Assembly: GCA_905182935.1 (NCBI GenBank)
Contig: CAJJDL010000230.1
Location: 1-10,857, forward strand
Length of the DNA stretch: 10,857 nucleotides
From: an uncultured Nitrospinaceae bacterium
GTDB lineage: Bacteria; Nitrospinota; Nitrospinia; Nitrospinales; VA-1
Direction: 5' to 3'
A program made the position numbers and the translations under genes. The notes beneath the pieces were generated by a model that saw only the letters and a list, made by a program, of their open reading frames with translations, was not told where the DNA came from and made no database searches. Below, piece after piece: positions 1-6,363 of this stretch; within the stretch, counting starts at the first letter, position 1; each line of letters begins with the position of its first letter.

Positions 1-519
1 TCGAGGCTTGCGGAAAAGGACTCTTCCCAACGCTAGCATTGCAACCATCATTAGCATTCCTGCAAAAGTCATATAGACGCTCATTGTGCCTTCAATACGA
101 GTAAAATCACTACTTTGTACTTGATAAAAACCATATAAACTGGCAAGAACTGCTGCTGTAATAAGGAGTATTGATAGATAGTTTTTTAAGTGATTTTCTC
201 GTACGCAGTTGACTACCCAGAAAAAAATTAAAATTTCTAAAAGTTTTCTCAATTCTTTATAGGCATAGCTGGTATCGTATGCATCAATAACAGCTATAAT
301 GCAAGCTAGGCTAAATAGTGCAAATGGAATGAGTAAAGGCCAACACTGTTTACGAAGATCGCCCGTAATATAAATACGAAAAAACCAAGCTATACCGCCA
401 ATTCCAGCTGCTATTTGGGTGACGCTGATGGAAAACATGCAGAACGCTGTAAATACAAACAAAGATGAAATGATTACTTTGTCGATAGTAGGTAGAAACT
501 CTTCGAAATCAGAATCCAT
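1..519 (-). CDS. O-antigen ligase/polymerase-like membrane protein, N-terminal part (cut by window edge)
   Basis: Reading the minus strand from the ATG at 519 gives 173 uninterrupted codons to position 1, so the gene continues beyond the window. The protein starts MDSDFEEF and is very hydrophobic, with likely membrane helices near residues 14-47, 58-78, 93-103, 113-130 and 145-166. Short basic loops separate them (for example around RIYITGDLRKQ). The pattern of a 'SITQIAAGIG' helix, a second helix ending in a polar 'DAYDTSYAYKELRK' stretch and a third aromatic helix resembles the N-termini of WaaL/RfaL-type O-antigen ligases, inner-membrane enzymes that join O-antigen to lipid A-core. The diagnostic periplasmic loop and Wzy_C region would lie in the missing part, so another polytopic polymerase is possible. 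No strong Shine-Dalgarno sequence precedes the ATG. A methyltransferase gene is divergent from it, which fits a surface-glycan locus. Confidence 0.6.
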   Translation of the reverse strand, partial: MDSDFEEFLPTIDKVIISSLFVFTAFCMFSISVTQIAAGIGGIAWFFRIYITGDLRKQCWPLLIPFALFSLACIIAVIDAYDTSYAYKELRKLLEILIFFWVVNCVRENHLKNYLSILLITAAVLASLYGFYQVQSSDFTRIEGTMSVYMTFAGMLMMVAMLALGRVLFRKPR

Positions 520-807
520 AGAGGGTTTTAATAAATTGTAAAAGAGATGTTATTAATAATAGAATTCTCTAGTTATGAATACAAATATAACTATAAGTAT
601 TCCTAGTCTTCAATGGTTATTATTACAAACAGCGTCTTCTTTTAAGATATTTAATTTGTTATTGTTATATTTACTTTGAGATTGATATTTGTTAATTAGA
701 TTTGCTAATTCGTAGCCAGTGGGTTCAAATTTCTCTAGAAAACCGAAATAAAATAATGAACTACTTTGTCGTAAAGTATTCTATAAACCTTTAGGAGCTG
801 AATAACT
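520..807. other. Divergent intergenic region
   Basis: These 288 very AT-rich bases separate the minus-strand O-antigen-ligase-like gene from the plus-strand methyltransferase gene and must hold the promoters of both if each has its own. I see no -35/-10 pair good enough to name and no convincing ORF. The only clear signal is AGGAG at 793-797, ten bases before the TTG start at 808. Confidence 0.5.
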
Positions 808-1410
808 TTGAGTAGATTAAAAAGTATGCTTTATAGCACTTTAATTGCACCCTATATAAGCTACAACAAAGAAAACTTTAATTCGGATTATTTTTCGAAA
901 TTAAAGTCATGCCCGGATGATAAAAAAGCATTCTACTATCGTGATTGTTTTTCTCCAAGCAATACTTTAGATGTGGGGTGTGGAATAGGAAACCTAGTTT
1001 GGGGGTTTTTAAACAGTGGAGTTATTGCAGAAGGTATTGATATTTCCAAAGATGCAATTAGTCAAAGTCCTGCAGAAGTCAAAACTCACCTTCGAATTGG
1101 TGACATCTTTAATTTAGATTATCCTGATAATAGCTTTGATTTGGTTAACTGCAGTGATATTTTGGAACATATCCCTAAAGAAAATTCCTGTGAAGCTATT
1201 CAAAGTCTGTATAGAGTTACTGACCAGTGGTTAATTTTAAATATTTGCCTTTGGACGGAAAAAAACGCTAGGCTTGACCCGACTCATATCAATCTACACT
1301 CTAAAAGATGGTGGACAAAGAAGATCAATCACTTAGGGTATTCAATTATAAATAATCCTGATGATTTTCCTTCTAAAAGAAATGCATTTATAATTAAAAA
1401 ACGCGTTTAG
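808..1410 (+). CDS. Class I SAM-dependent methyltransferase (Methyltransf_11-like)
   Basis: This 200-residue protein has a Rossmann-type methyltransferase core. Motif I is LDVGCGIGN (residues 54-62, SAM-binding glycine loop). The acidic end of strand 2 is EGIDIS (75-80), GDI follows at 98-100, and the post-core motif is FDLVNCSDILEHI (110-122). The C-terminal segment DPTHINLHSKRWW (158-169) resembles that of small methyltransferases found near glycan or lipopolysaccharide genes, but the acceptor cannot be read from the sequence. The start is TTG, supported by AGGAG ten bases upstream; no in-frame ATG occurs before the one at residue 7, which has no such signal. There is no signal peptide or membrane helix, so it should be cytoplasmic. 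It stands alone, divergent from the O-antigen-ligase-like gene and 219 bases before dapF. A methylation role in surface polysaccharide synthesis is inferred from this neighbour only. Confidence 0.8.
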   Translation: MSRLKSMLYSTLIAPYISYNKENFNSDYFSKLKSCPDDKKAFYYRDCFSPSNTLDVGCGIGNLVWGFLNSGVIAEGIDISKDAISQSPAEVKTHLRIGDIFNLDYPDNSFDLVNCSDILEHIPKENSCEAIQSLYRVTDQWLILNICLWTEKNARLDPTHINLHSKRWWTKKINHLGYSIINNPDDFPSKRNAFIIKKRV

Positions 1411-1451
1411 CTTTATTTTAAAAATTTCTATGTGTATCCATTTTTCATCTT

Positions 1452-1465
1452 ATATGGTGCCATAT
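1452..1465. repeat. Short inverted repeat between methyltransferase and dapF
   Basis: ATATGG and CCATAT form perfect 6-base arms around a 2-base centre (TG). It lies in the 219-base gap before dapF, so it could be an operator-like site. With such a short AT-rich motif chance is a fair explanation, and the two-base centre is too small for an RNA hairpin. Confidence 0.3.
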
Positions 1466-1616
1466 TTTCGGGTTTTGTTAGTCAATGTAGATTGATATAT
1501 TAGCAATAGTTTAGGATGGTTTACTTGTTATAAAAATCATGTTTATTAAAGAAACTAGGTGGTATTTAAAAAAACCAAGAATTATAGTACCCTCTGATAA
1601 ATCATGTTAATTTTTT

Positions 1617-1620
1617 GAGG
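1617..1620 (+). promoter_or_regulatory. Ribosome binding site deciding the dapF start
   Basis: GAGG (within TTGAGGAAA) ends nine bases before the ATG at 1630. An in-frame TTG at 1615 overlaps this site and cannot use it, so the ATG at 1630 is the better start. Confidence 0.7.
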
Positions 1621-1629
1621 AAATTTTTA

Positions 1630-2448
1630 ATGAGTATTGTTTTTACCAAAATGAGCGGTAGTGGTAATGATTTTATTATTATCGATAATCGCGAGTCAAT
1701 TATTAAAGATTCTGCTAAACGTGATTTTGTGAGTAAAATTTGCGTTCCTAAGCTATCTGTAGGAGCTGATGGTGTGATTTTTATTGAGGATTCAAAGAAG
1801 GTCGATTTTAAATGGGATTTTTATAATGATGATGGTAGTTCAGCGGAGATGTGTGGTAATGGTGGTCGTTGCGTTGCAAGATATGCTTATGAAAAAAATA
1901 TTGCTTCAAAAAAAATGTCTTTTGAAACAATAGCTGGAATTGTATCTGCCGAGGTAAAAGAGAGTTATGTTCGTATCAAGCTTACTCCTCCTAAAAACTT
2001 TCAAACAAACCTCAATATAAAATTAAATGGGATAGAATTTAAAGTAGATAGTCTAGATACTGGAGTGCCACATGCCATAATTTATACTGAAGATATAGCC
2101 AATGAAGATGTTTTTGGTATTGGTCAAGGAATCAGAGAGCATTCCGCATATGCTCCGGCAGGAACAAATGTTGACTTTGTGCAAAGACAGGACGAGAACA
2201 AGCTTAAAATTAGAACGTACGAGCGGGGTGTTGAAGGTGAAACGCTCGCTTGTGGTACGGGTGTCGTCGCATCGGCTTTATTGGCTAGCCGTTTAGGTAT
2301 TGTGAAACCACCTGTTCTGGTTGAGACTCAAGGTGGTGAAGTTTTAACTGTTGACTTTGAAATAACTGAGGGTGACGAAAGCTTTGGAGAAGTTTTTCTT
2401 GAAGGGTCAGCTAAGATTATTTTTGAAGGAACAATTGTTGAAATATAA
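1630..2448 (+). CDS. dapF: Diaminopimelate epimerase
   Basis: DapF interconverts LL- and meso-diaminopimelate without a cofactor, the step that supplies meso-DAP for peptidoglycan and for lysine. The protein is 272 residues (E. coli DapF has 274), opens with the family signature FTKMSGSGNDFIIID and carries both catalytic cysteines: Cys75 in AEMCGNGGRC and Cys208 in LACGTGVVAS. The typical GVPHAI (about 145-150) and PAGTNVDFV (176-184) segments and the ERGVEGET lead-in to the second cysteine are present, so the enzyme looks complete and active. The ATG at 1630 is chosen because GAGG lies at the right distance and the resulting N-terminus matches the family; the TTG at 1615 would add five atypical residues. 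It is cytoplasmic. It heads a run of same-strand genes, with dapA 92 bases downstream. Confidence 0.97.
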   Translation: MSIVFTKMSGSGNDFIIIDNRESIIKDSAKRDFVSKICVPKLSVGADGVIFIEDSKKVDFKWDFYNDDGSSAEMCGNGGRCVARYAYEKNIASKKMSFETIAGIVSAEVKESYVRIKLTPPKNFQTNLNIKLNGIEFKVDSLDTGVPHAIIYTEDIANEDVFGIGQGIREHSAYAPAGTNVDFVQRQDENKLKIRTYERGVEGETLACGTGVVASALLASRLGIVKPPVLVETQGGEVLTVDFEITEGDESFGEVFLEGSAKIIFEGTIVEI

Positions 2449-2528
2449 TAAATGTTATAAAAAGGTTAAATAATTTAATATTTAGATTAAAGAGCAGTTA
2501 TGTAGAATACGTTTAAGAACTAATTATT

Positions 2529-2533
2529 GGAGA
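2529..2533 (+). promoter_or_regulatory. Ribosome binding site deciding the dapA start
   Basis: GGAGA lies seven bases before the ATG at 2541. The in-frame TTG at 2535 is only one base away from it and is therefore unlikely to be the start. Confidence 0.7.
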
Positions 2534-2540
2534 ATTGCAG

Positions 2541-3422
2541 ATGTTTGATGGAGTTTTTGTTGCGATCGTCACACCATTTAAGAATGGGAAGGTTGATGAA
2601 AAATCACTGCGAGATTTGATAGCCTATCAGATTGCTGGAGGAGTTGATGGGATTGTTCCCTGTGGCACTACAGGTGAGTCAGCTACATTGAATCATGAAG
2701 AACACGATCAAGTTATTGGTATCGCAGTTGATGCTTGTAAAGGGAAGGTTGCAGTCTTAGCGGGAACAGGATCCAATTCAACCCAAGAAGCTATCGAACT
2801 CAGCCATAATGCTGAGAGGGCAGGGGCTGATGGGTTGCTCCAGATAACACCTTATTACAATAAGCCGAGTCAGGAAGGTTTGTACCAACACTTTTCATCT
2901 ATTGCTAGTAACACTAGTCTTCCAATAGTACTTTATAACGTTCCTAGCCGTACCGCAGTGAATATGTCTCCTGAGACTGTAATCCGTTTGGCGGAAATTA
3001 AAAACATTGTCGGTATCAAGGAGGCCTCCGGTTCGCTTCAAGCAATTAGCGAGATTATAGATATTTGCGGGAAAGATTTTATTGTTCTTTCAGGTGATGA
3101 TCCTTTGCTATGGCCCATTCTTGCCATTGGTGGAAGAGGCGTGATTTCTGTGACGGCAAATATTCTTCCTGCCAAAGTTTCTGCAATGTGTAAAGCTGCT
3201 GCTGATGGAAATCTTGCGGTAGCACGTTCTTTGCATTATGAATTAAGAGATATCAATGACATTTTATTTATTGACACTAATCCTGTGCCAGTGAAGACAG
3301 CACTCTACCTTATGGGTAAAATAGAAAATGAATTTCGGGCACCCTTATGTGAACTATCTCGAAATCACCAAGAAAAAATTAAAGAAGTATTAGAAAGACA
3401 CGAATTACTAGTTGGTAAGTAA
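2541..3422 (+). CDS. dapA: 4-hydroxy-tetrahydrodipicolinate synthase
   Basis: DapA condenses pyruvate with aspartate semialdehyde, the committed step of the diaminopimelate/lysine pathway. The 293-residue protein is full length (E. coli 292) and is a TIM-barrel class I aldolase-type enzyme. Visible signatures are VAIVTPF near the N-terminus, CGTTGES (41-47, the threonine pair that contacts pyruvate), YNVPSRT with catalytic Tyr132, and GIKEASG with Schiff-base Lys160. GDD (about 185-187) follows. All key residues are present. In many bacteria this enzyme is feedback-inhibited by lysine; whether this one is cannot be decided here. It lies between dapF and dapB on the same strand (92 and 57 bases away), consistent with a single transcript. 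Confidence 0.97.
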   Translation: MFDGVFVAIVTPFKNGKVDEKSLRDLIAYQIAGGVDGIVPCGTTGESATLNHEEHDQVIGIAVDACKGKVAVLAGTGSNSTQEAIELSHNAERAGADGLLQITPYYNKPSQEGLYQHFSSIASNTSLPIVLYNVPSRTAVNMSPETVIRLAEIKNIVGIKEASGSLQAISEIIDICGKDFIVLSGDDPLLWPILAIGGRGVISVTANILPAKVSAMCKAAADGNLAVARSLHYELRDINDILFIDTNPVPVKTALYLMGKIENEFRAPLCELSRNHQEKIKEVLERHELLVGK

Positions 3423-3479
3423 AGTTAAAAATAACGCTAAAACGGAATATTTCCTGACTGTATTAGTAAAGGAGAGCAA

Positions 3480-4280
3480 TTGATTAAAATAGTTGTAATA
3501 GGTGCAGGTGGTCGTATGGGTAAAACTATTGTCAAATGTGTTGACGACACCGAAGGAGTAATTGTTTCCGGTGGGACTGAGTATAGTGGACATCCCGCCA
3601 TAGGAAATGATTTAGGAGACCTTGCGGGTATAGGGAACAAAGGAATTTCTGTTGTAGAAAATATTGAGAGCGCACTAGCAGATTGTGATGTGATTATTGA
3701 TTTCACAACTCCAGATTCCAGTATTAAAACATTAAATGCAGCTTTACATTCAGAAAAATCTATTATCATAGGTACTACAGGATTTTCTACAGATCAAAAA
3801 GAAATTATCAGGAAAGCAGCAGAAAAAATTCGATGTGTGTTCGCACCAAACATGAGCATAGGTGTTAATGTTCTGTTTAAAGTTGTTGAGGATGTTTCGA
3901 AGATATTAGGTGATGCTTATGACATAGAAATTCTTGAAGCGCATCATAGGTTTAAGAAAGATTCTCCTAGTGGTACTGCGGTGCGCCTTTCAGAAATCAT
4001 TGCCAGTTCTCTTGATCGCGATATAAATGAAGTTGGCGTTTATGGGCGAGAGGGAATAACAGAGCGTAAGTCTAAAGAAATTGGTATTCATACAGTACGT
4101 GCTGGAGATATTGTAGGGGAACATAGAGTACTATTCGGAGGTATGGGAGAAACCGTTGAGTTGCTTCATCGCGCACAAAGTCGTGAGACTTTTGCTAGAG
4201 GTTCGATACATGCTGCAAAATGGCTTATTAAACAGTTGCCTGGACTTTATGACATGCAAGATGTGCTCGATCTTCGCTAG
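3480..4280 (+). CDS. dapB: 4-hydroxy-tetrahydrodipicolinate reductase
   Basis: DapB reduces the DapA product with NAD(P)H to tetrahydrodipicolinate. The 266 residues include the nucleotide-binding GAGGRMG (8-14), IDFTTP (73-78), GTTGFS (98-103), APNMSIGVNV (122-131), the catalytic/substrate block EAHHRFKKDSPSGTA (153-167; paired histidines, Lys160 and the PSGTA loop), IHTVRAGDIVGEH (203-215) and FARGSIHAAKWL near the C-terminus. It is complete, and close to the usual length (E. coli 273). The start codon is TTG, preceded by AAAGGAG at 3468-3474 at a good distance; the resulting N-terminus MIKIVVIGAGGRMG matches the family exactly. Only 48 bases separate it from the molybdoenzyme gene, so co-transcription is likely, although the two have no known metabolic link. 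Confidence 0.97.
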   Translation: MIKIVVIGAGGRMGKTIVKCVDDTEGVIVSGGTEYSGHPAIGNDLGDLAGIGNKGISVVENIESALADCDVIIDFTTPDSSIKTLNAALHSEKSIIIGTTGFSTDQKEIIRKAAEKIRCVFAPNMSIGVNVLFKVVEDVSKILGDAYDIEILEAHHRFKKDSPSGTAVRLSEIIASSLDRDINEVGVYGREGITERKSKEIGIHTVRAGDIVGEHRVLFGGMGETVELLHRAQSRETFARGSIHAAKWLIKQLPGLYDMQDVLDLR

Positions 4281-4328
4281 AATAAAATGATTTTTTTAAA
4301 TCACGAATGCTAACCATAATGCCTTGAC

Positions 4329-5078
4329 ATGAAAATTCTAGGCCAAAAATTAAATCGTCGGTTTTTCTTGAGTTTATTTTCGTTGTCATCAATCGCTGCA
4401 CTATTCCCAACAAAAGTGTTTGGAATCTCTGACTATCGGCGTGATAAAAATATACCTAAAAATTATATCCAGAATCGAGATCGACCTGGTTTTTTCATAC
4501 GTAGCGCTAATCCATTTACAGGAGTAGTGACAGATGAATGGAACCTATCGATTGGAGGAATGGTCGAAAATCCCATTGAATTAGCATATGAAGATCTTTT
4601 TGGTTTTAAAACTATATCCCAAGTGTCTCGACTAAAATGTGTCGAGTGTTGGTCGGCTAAAGCTAAATGGGAAGGGTTTCTTTTTCAAGAGTTAATCAAC
4701 AAAGTTAAGCCACATTCTAAAGCAAAGTATGTATACTTTCAGTCGGCAGACTCCTATTACGAAAGCTATACTCTTGAAGAGTTGACTCGACCACGCGTCT
4801 TAATGGTATTGCGCATGAATGGGCAGCCATTAAGTAAGGATCATGGTTCACCTCTTCGGCTCATTGCGCCATTTAAATATGGGTATAAAAATATAAAGTA
4901 CATCACTAGTATTGAGTTTTCTGATTCAAGGAAACGTAATTACTGGGCCAATCATGGTCCCTATTCGGTCGATGGCACTGTTCAACCAGGGATAGACCAT
5001 CCTTTAGATTTTAAAAAAAAACCTTTAACTATAAACGGTGGAGAAGTCTTTCATCCTTTTGATAAACGACCGTCATGA
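4329..5078 (+). CDS. Tat-exported sulfite-oxidase-fold molybdopterin oxidoreductase (MsrP-like)
   Basis: This 249-residue protein belongs to the oxidoreductase molybdopterin-binding family (sulfite oxidase/MsrP fold). Residues 8-32 form a probable Tat signal: twin arginine R10-R11 in NRRFFLSLFS, a short hydrophobic core, then the mature region after about residue 32. Cys104 in LKCVECWSA is the expected molybdenum ligand (compare CVE-W in MsrP); a second cysteine, Cys107, lies three residues on. Trp114 (KWEG), the substrate-side YFQSADSYYES (136-146), MNGQPL (163-168), the HGSPLRL cofactor loop (172-178) and YGYKNIKYI (184-192) all fit the family. It probably acts in the periplasm with a Mo-molybdopterin cofactor. 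MsrP reduces methionine sulfoxide with electrons from the haem protein MsrQ, but no msrQ is present here and the substrate is unknown, so I give no symbol. No clear Shine-Dalgarno precedes the ATG. Its stop codon overlaps the next start. Confidence 0.85.
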   Translation: MKILGQKLNRRFFLSLFSLSSIAALFPTKVFGISDYRRDKNIPKNYIQNRDRPGFFIRSANPFTGVVTDEWNLSIGGMVENPIELAYEDLFGFKTISQVSRLKCVECWSAKAKWEGFLFQELINKVKPHSKAKYVYFQSADSYYESYTLEELTRPRVLMVLRMNGQPLSKDHGSPLRLIAPFKYGYKNIKYITSIEFSDSRKRNYWANHGPYSVDGTVQPGIDHPLDFKKKPLTINGGEVFHPFDKRPS

Positions 5079-5800
5079 GGCGTTTATTATTAGCAGTTTT
5101 AGCGCTAATATTTATTTGCCTTTCCTGCGAGAATAAAAAGGTAGAGCAAATAAAAGTGAATGTACCTAAAGGTATTACCGTTCCAGAAAAAATGGTTTAT
5201 ATCCCATCAGGAGATTTTATTATGGGTCATCGGAAGGAACCCGAAACTAAAAAAGGAGAGAGGGTAACCTTGGAAGCATTTTTTATTGATCGGTTTGAGG
5301 TTACACGCAAACAATATAATGTGTTTAACCCAGCTCATATGTTCAATCAAAAAAAAGCACATTTTCCTGTGTCGATGGTGACCTTTCAACAAGGACAAGA
5401 TTATTGTCGATGGAAAAATAAGCGACTTCCAACTGAGGCCGAATGGGAAAAATCGGCTCGGGGAACTGATGGAAGAAAATGGCCGTGGAAAATATATTAT
5501 GAACACCCTAATAATGGATTTTCTGGTTTTTTACCAGAGGTTGTAGACAAAAGAAATGAATGGATTAGTCCATATGGGGTTTATGGAATGGGGTACAATG
5601 TTTGGGAGTGGACCTCAGACTGGTATGATTCTGGAAAATCTTTAAAAATCGACCAAAAACGTTATAAAGTAATCCGTGGAGGACTTACGCAAACCCATAC
5701 GACGATAAAGTTCACACCAACTTATTTTCGTAATAAGATGGATCCGAAGTTATATTTTAATTTTATAGGATTTCGATGTGCCTGCTCGGTGGATCGCTAA
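5075..5800 (+). CDS. FGE/SUMF1-like domain protein, probable lipoprotein
   Basis: The 241-residue protein begins with a signal sequence (MRR, then a hydrophobic stretch 4-17) ending at Cys18 in CLSC. This is a lipobox-like site with Ser at -1 and Leu at -2 but an unusual Cys at -3, so lipidation is probable rather than certain. Residues 39-238 form a formylglycine-generating-enzyme-like domain: MVYIPSGDFIMG, FFIDRFEVTRKQY (69-81), RLPTEAEWEKSARG (117-130), NVWEWTSDWY (175-184), VIRGG (199-203) and the terminal GFRCA (232-236). Two family hallmarks are altered: the usual PWG is PWK (137-139) and MAGN is MGYN (172-175). No cysteines stand in the segment after RGG where true FGEs keep their catalytic pair, so sulfatase activation is unlikely. 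Its ATG overlaps the preceding stop (ATGA, 5075-5078), implying translational coupling with the molybdoenzyme; it may be its envelope partner, which is inference. Confidence 0.85.
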   Translation: MRRLLLAVLALIFICLSCENKKVEQIKVNVPKGITVPEKMVYIPSGDFIMGHRKEPETKKGERVTLEAFFIDRFEVTRKQYNVFNPAHMFNQKKAHFPVSMVTFQQGQDYCRWKNKRLPTEAEWEKSARGTDGRKWPWKIYYEHPNNGFSGFLPEVVDKRNEWISPYGVYGMGYNVWEWTSDWYDSGKSLKIDQKRYKVIRGGLTQTHTTIKFTPTYFRNKMDPKLYFNFIGFRCACSVDR

Positions 5801-5948
5801 TCGATAGAGAGATATCTACTTAGCAATAGAATTAAAATTTATTTGAGAAGTGATTTTTTGAATTACTGACCTATCCCTGTAAGTTATTCCACTTTTGAGT
5901 TATCGTTTTAGGTACTGGAGGCTGATAATTAAAAGAATTATGAGGTTT

Positions 5949-5973
5949 AAACTGGTTAATTTTTTCAGTTTTT
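5949..5973 (+). terminator. Weak terminator-like hairpin after the FGE-like gene
   Basis: AAACTG (5949-5954) pairs with CAGTTT (5966-5971) across an 11-base loop, and the T run continues to 5973. The stem is short and AT-rich and lies about 150 bases past the stop codon, so this is only a candidate end of the dapF-to-FGE transcript. Confidence 0.25.
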
Positions 5974-6153
5974 GATTAAGACCTTACTCCCAATAAAGTT
6001 GTAATATTTTCTACCTTCAGGAACTCATATCTGAGCTTTCAAGTGGATGATTCCTTGTACCCATTACGGCCATGAAGTGAGGGTTTGGTTGCTGTTATGG
6101 TGGGTTACTTTACTGTCATGTCTCCTTTCATTATGAAGAAACTTGTGAATTAA

Positions 6154-6188
6154 TATGGCTACGCATTAATCTATATTTATTCGCCATA
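6154..6188. repeat. Inverted repeat TATGGC...GCCATA
   Basis: TATGGC (6154-6159) and GCCATA (6183-6188) are perfect arms separated by 23 bases, in the gap before serS. They could form a hairpin in a serS leader RNA or flank a protein-binding site. The arms are short, so chance is possible. Confidence 0.3.
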
Positions 6189-6199
6189 GATTATGACCC

Positions 6200-6217
6200 T
6201 AATTAAAGCTTTAATTA
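6200..6217. repeat. Perfect 18-base palindrome upstream of serS
   Basis: TAATTAAAGCTTTAATTA equals its own reverse complement over all 18 bases; symmetry stops at the next pair. With no loop it is better suited to binding a dimeric regulator than to forming an RNA hairpin. It lies about 150 bases before the serS start, close enough to act on a serS promoter, but no regulator is known from this window. Confidence 0.45.
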
Positions 6218-6363
6218 TATTCAAGTTCTAAGAAGGTATCTATAAGGACCTTTAGGGTGTTTAACCGGATCTTTAAATGGTGTAAACTGCCTCAGCCGGA
6301 CCGGACTTTTAGAAAAACTATCCGCTCCATTTATAAAAATTTATATTTTTGTGTAAAAACTCT

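Larger units (their letters stand above)
5801..6363. other. Long intergenic region upstream of serS
   Basis: This stretch of 563 bases has no ORF with both a ribosome site and recognisable protein content. It may hold the 3' end of the preceding transcript and the promoter/leader of serS. Visible structure includes an AAACTG/CAGTTT stem followed by T residues (5949-5973), a 6-base inverted repeat TATGGC/GCCATA (6154-6188) and a perfect 18-base palindrome (6200-6217). CCGGA occurs three times within 6265-6305. I recognise no named riboswitch, T-box, tRNA or sRNA family. Confidence 0.5.

Noticed and set aside
719..733. GTGGGTTCAAATTTC looks like a tRNA T-arm
   Set aside because: The flanking bases do not pair as a T-stem, and there is no matching acceptor, D or anticodon arm.
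1430..1495. ORF of 21 codons between the methyltransferase and dapF
   Set aside because: No ribosome site and no conserved-looking sequence.
1583..1588. TATAGT as a -10 box for dapF
   Set aside because: No acceptable -35 element lies 16-18 bases upstream, so it cannot be called a promoter from sequence alone.
3437..3769. Minus-strand open frame of 110 codons opposite dapB
   Set aside because: It lies entirely antisense to dapB and its 5' spacer and shows no domain; it reflects dapB codon pattern.
5940..5975. Tiny ORF ATGAGGTTTAAACTGG... of 11 codons after the FGE-like gene
   Set aside because: The nearest purine-rich site is too far upstream and the peptide has no distinctive content; the same bases form a weak hairpin.
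6254..6269. AGGGTG...ACCGG before serS resembles the T-box antiterminator sequence
   Set aside because: The essential UGGN bulge is not intact (GGGTGTTTAACCGG instead of GGGTGGNACC), and I found no Ser specifier hairpin or terminator following it.
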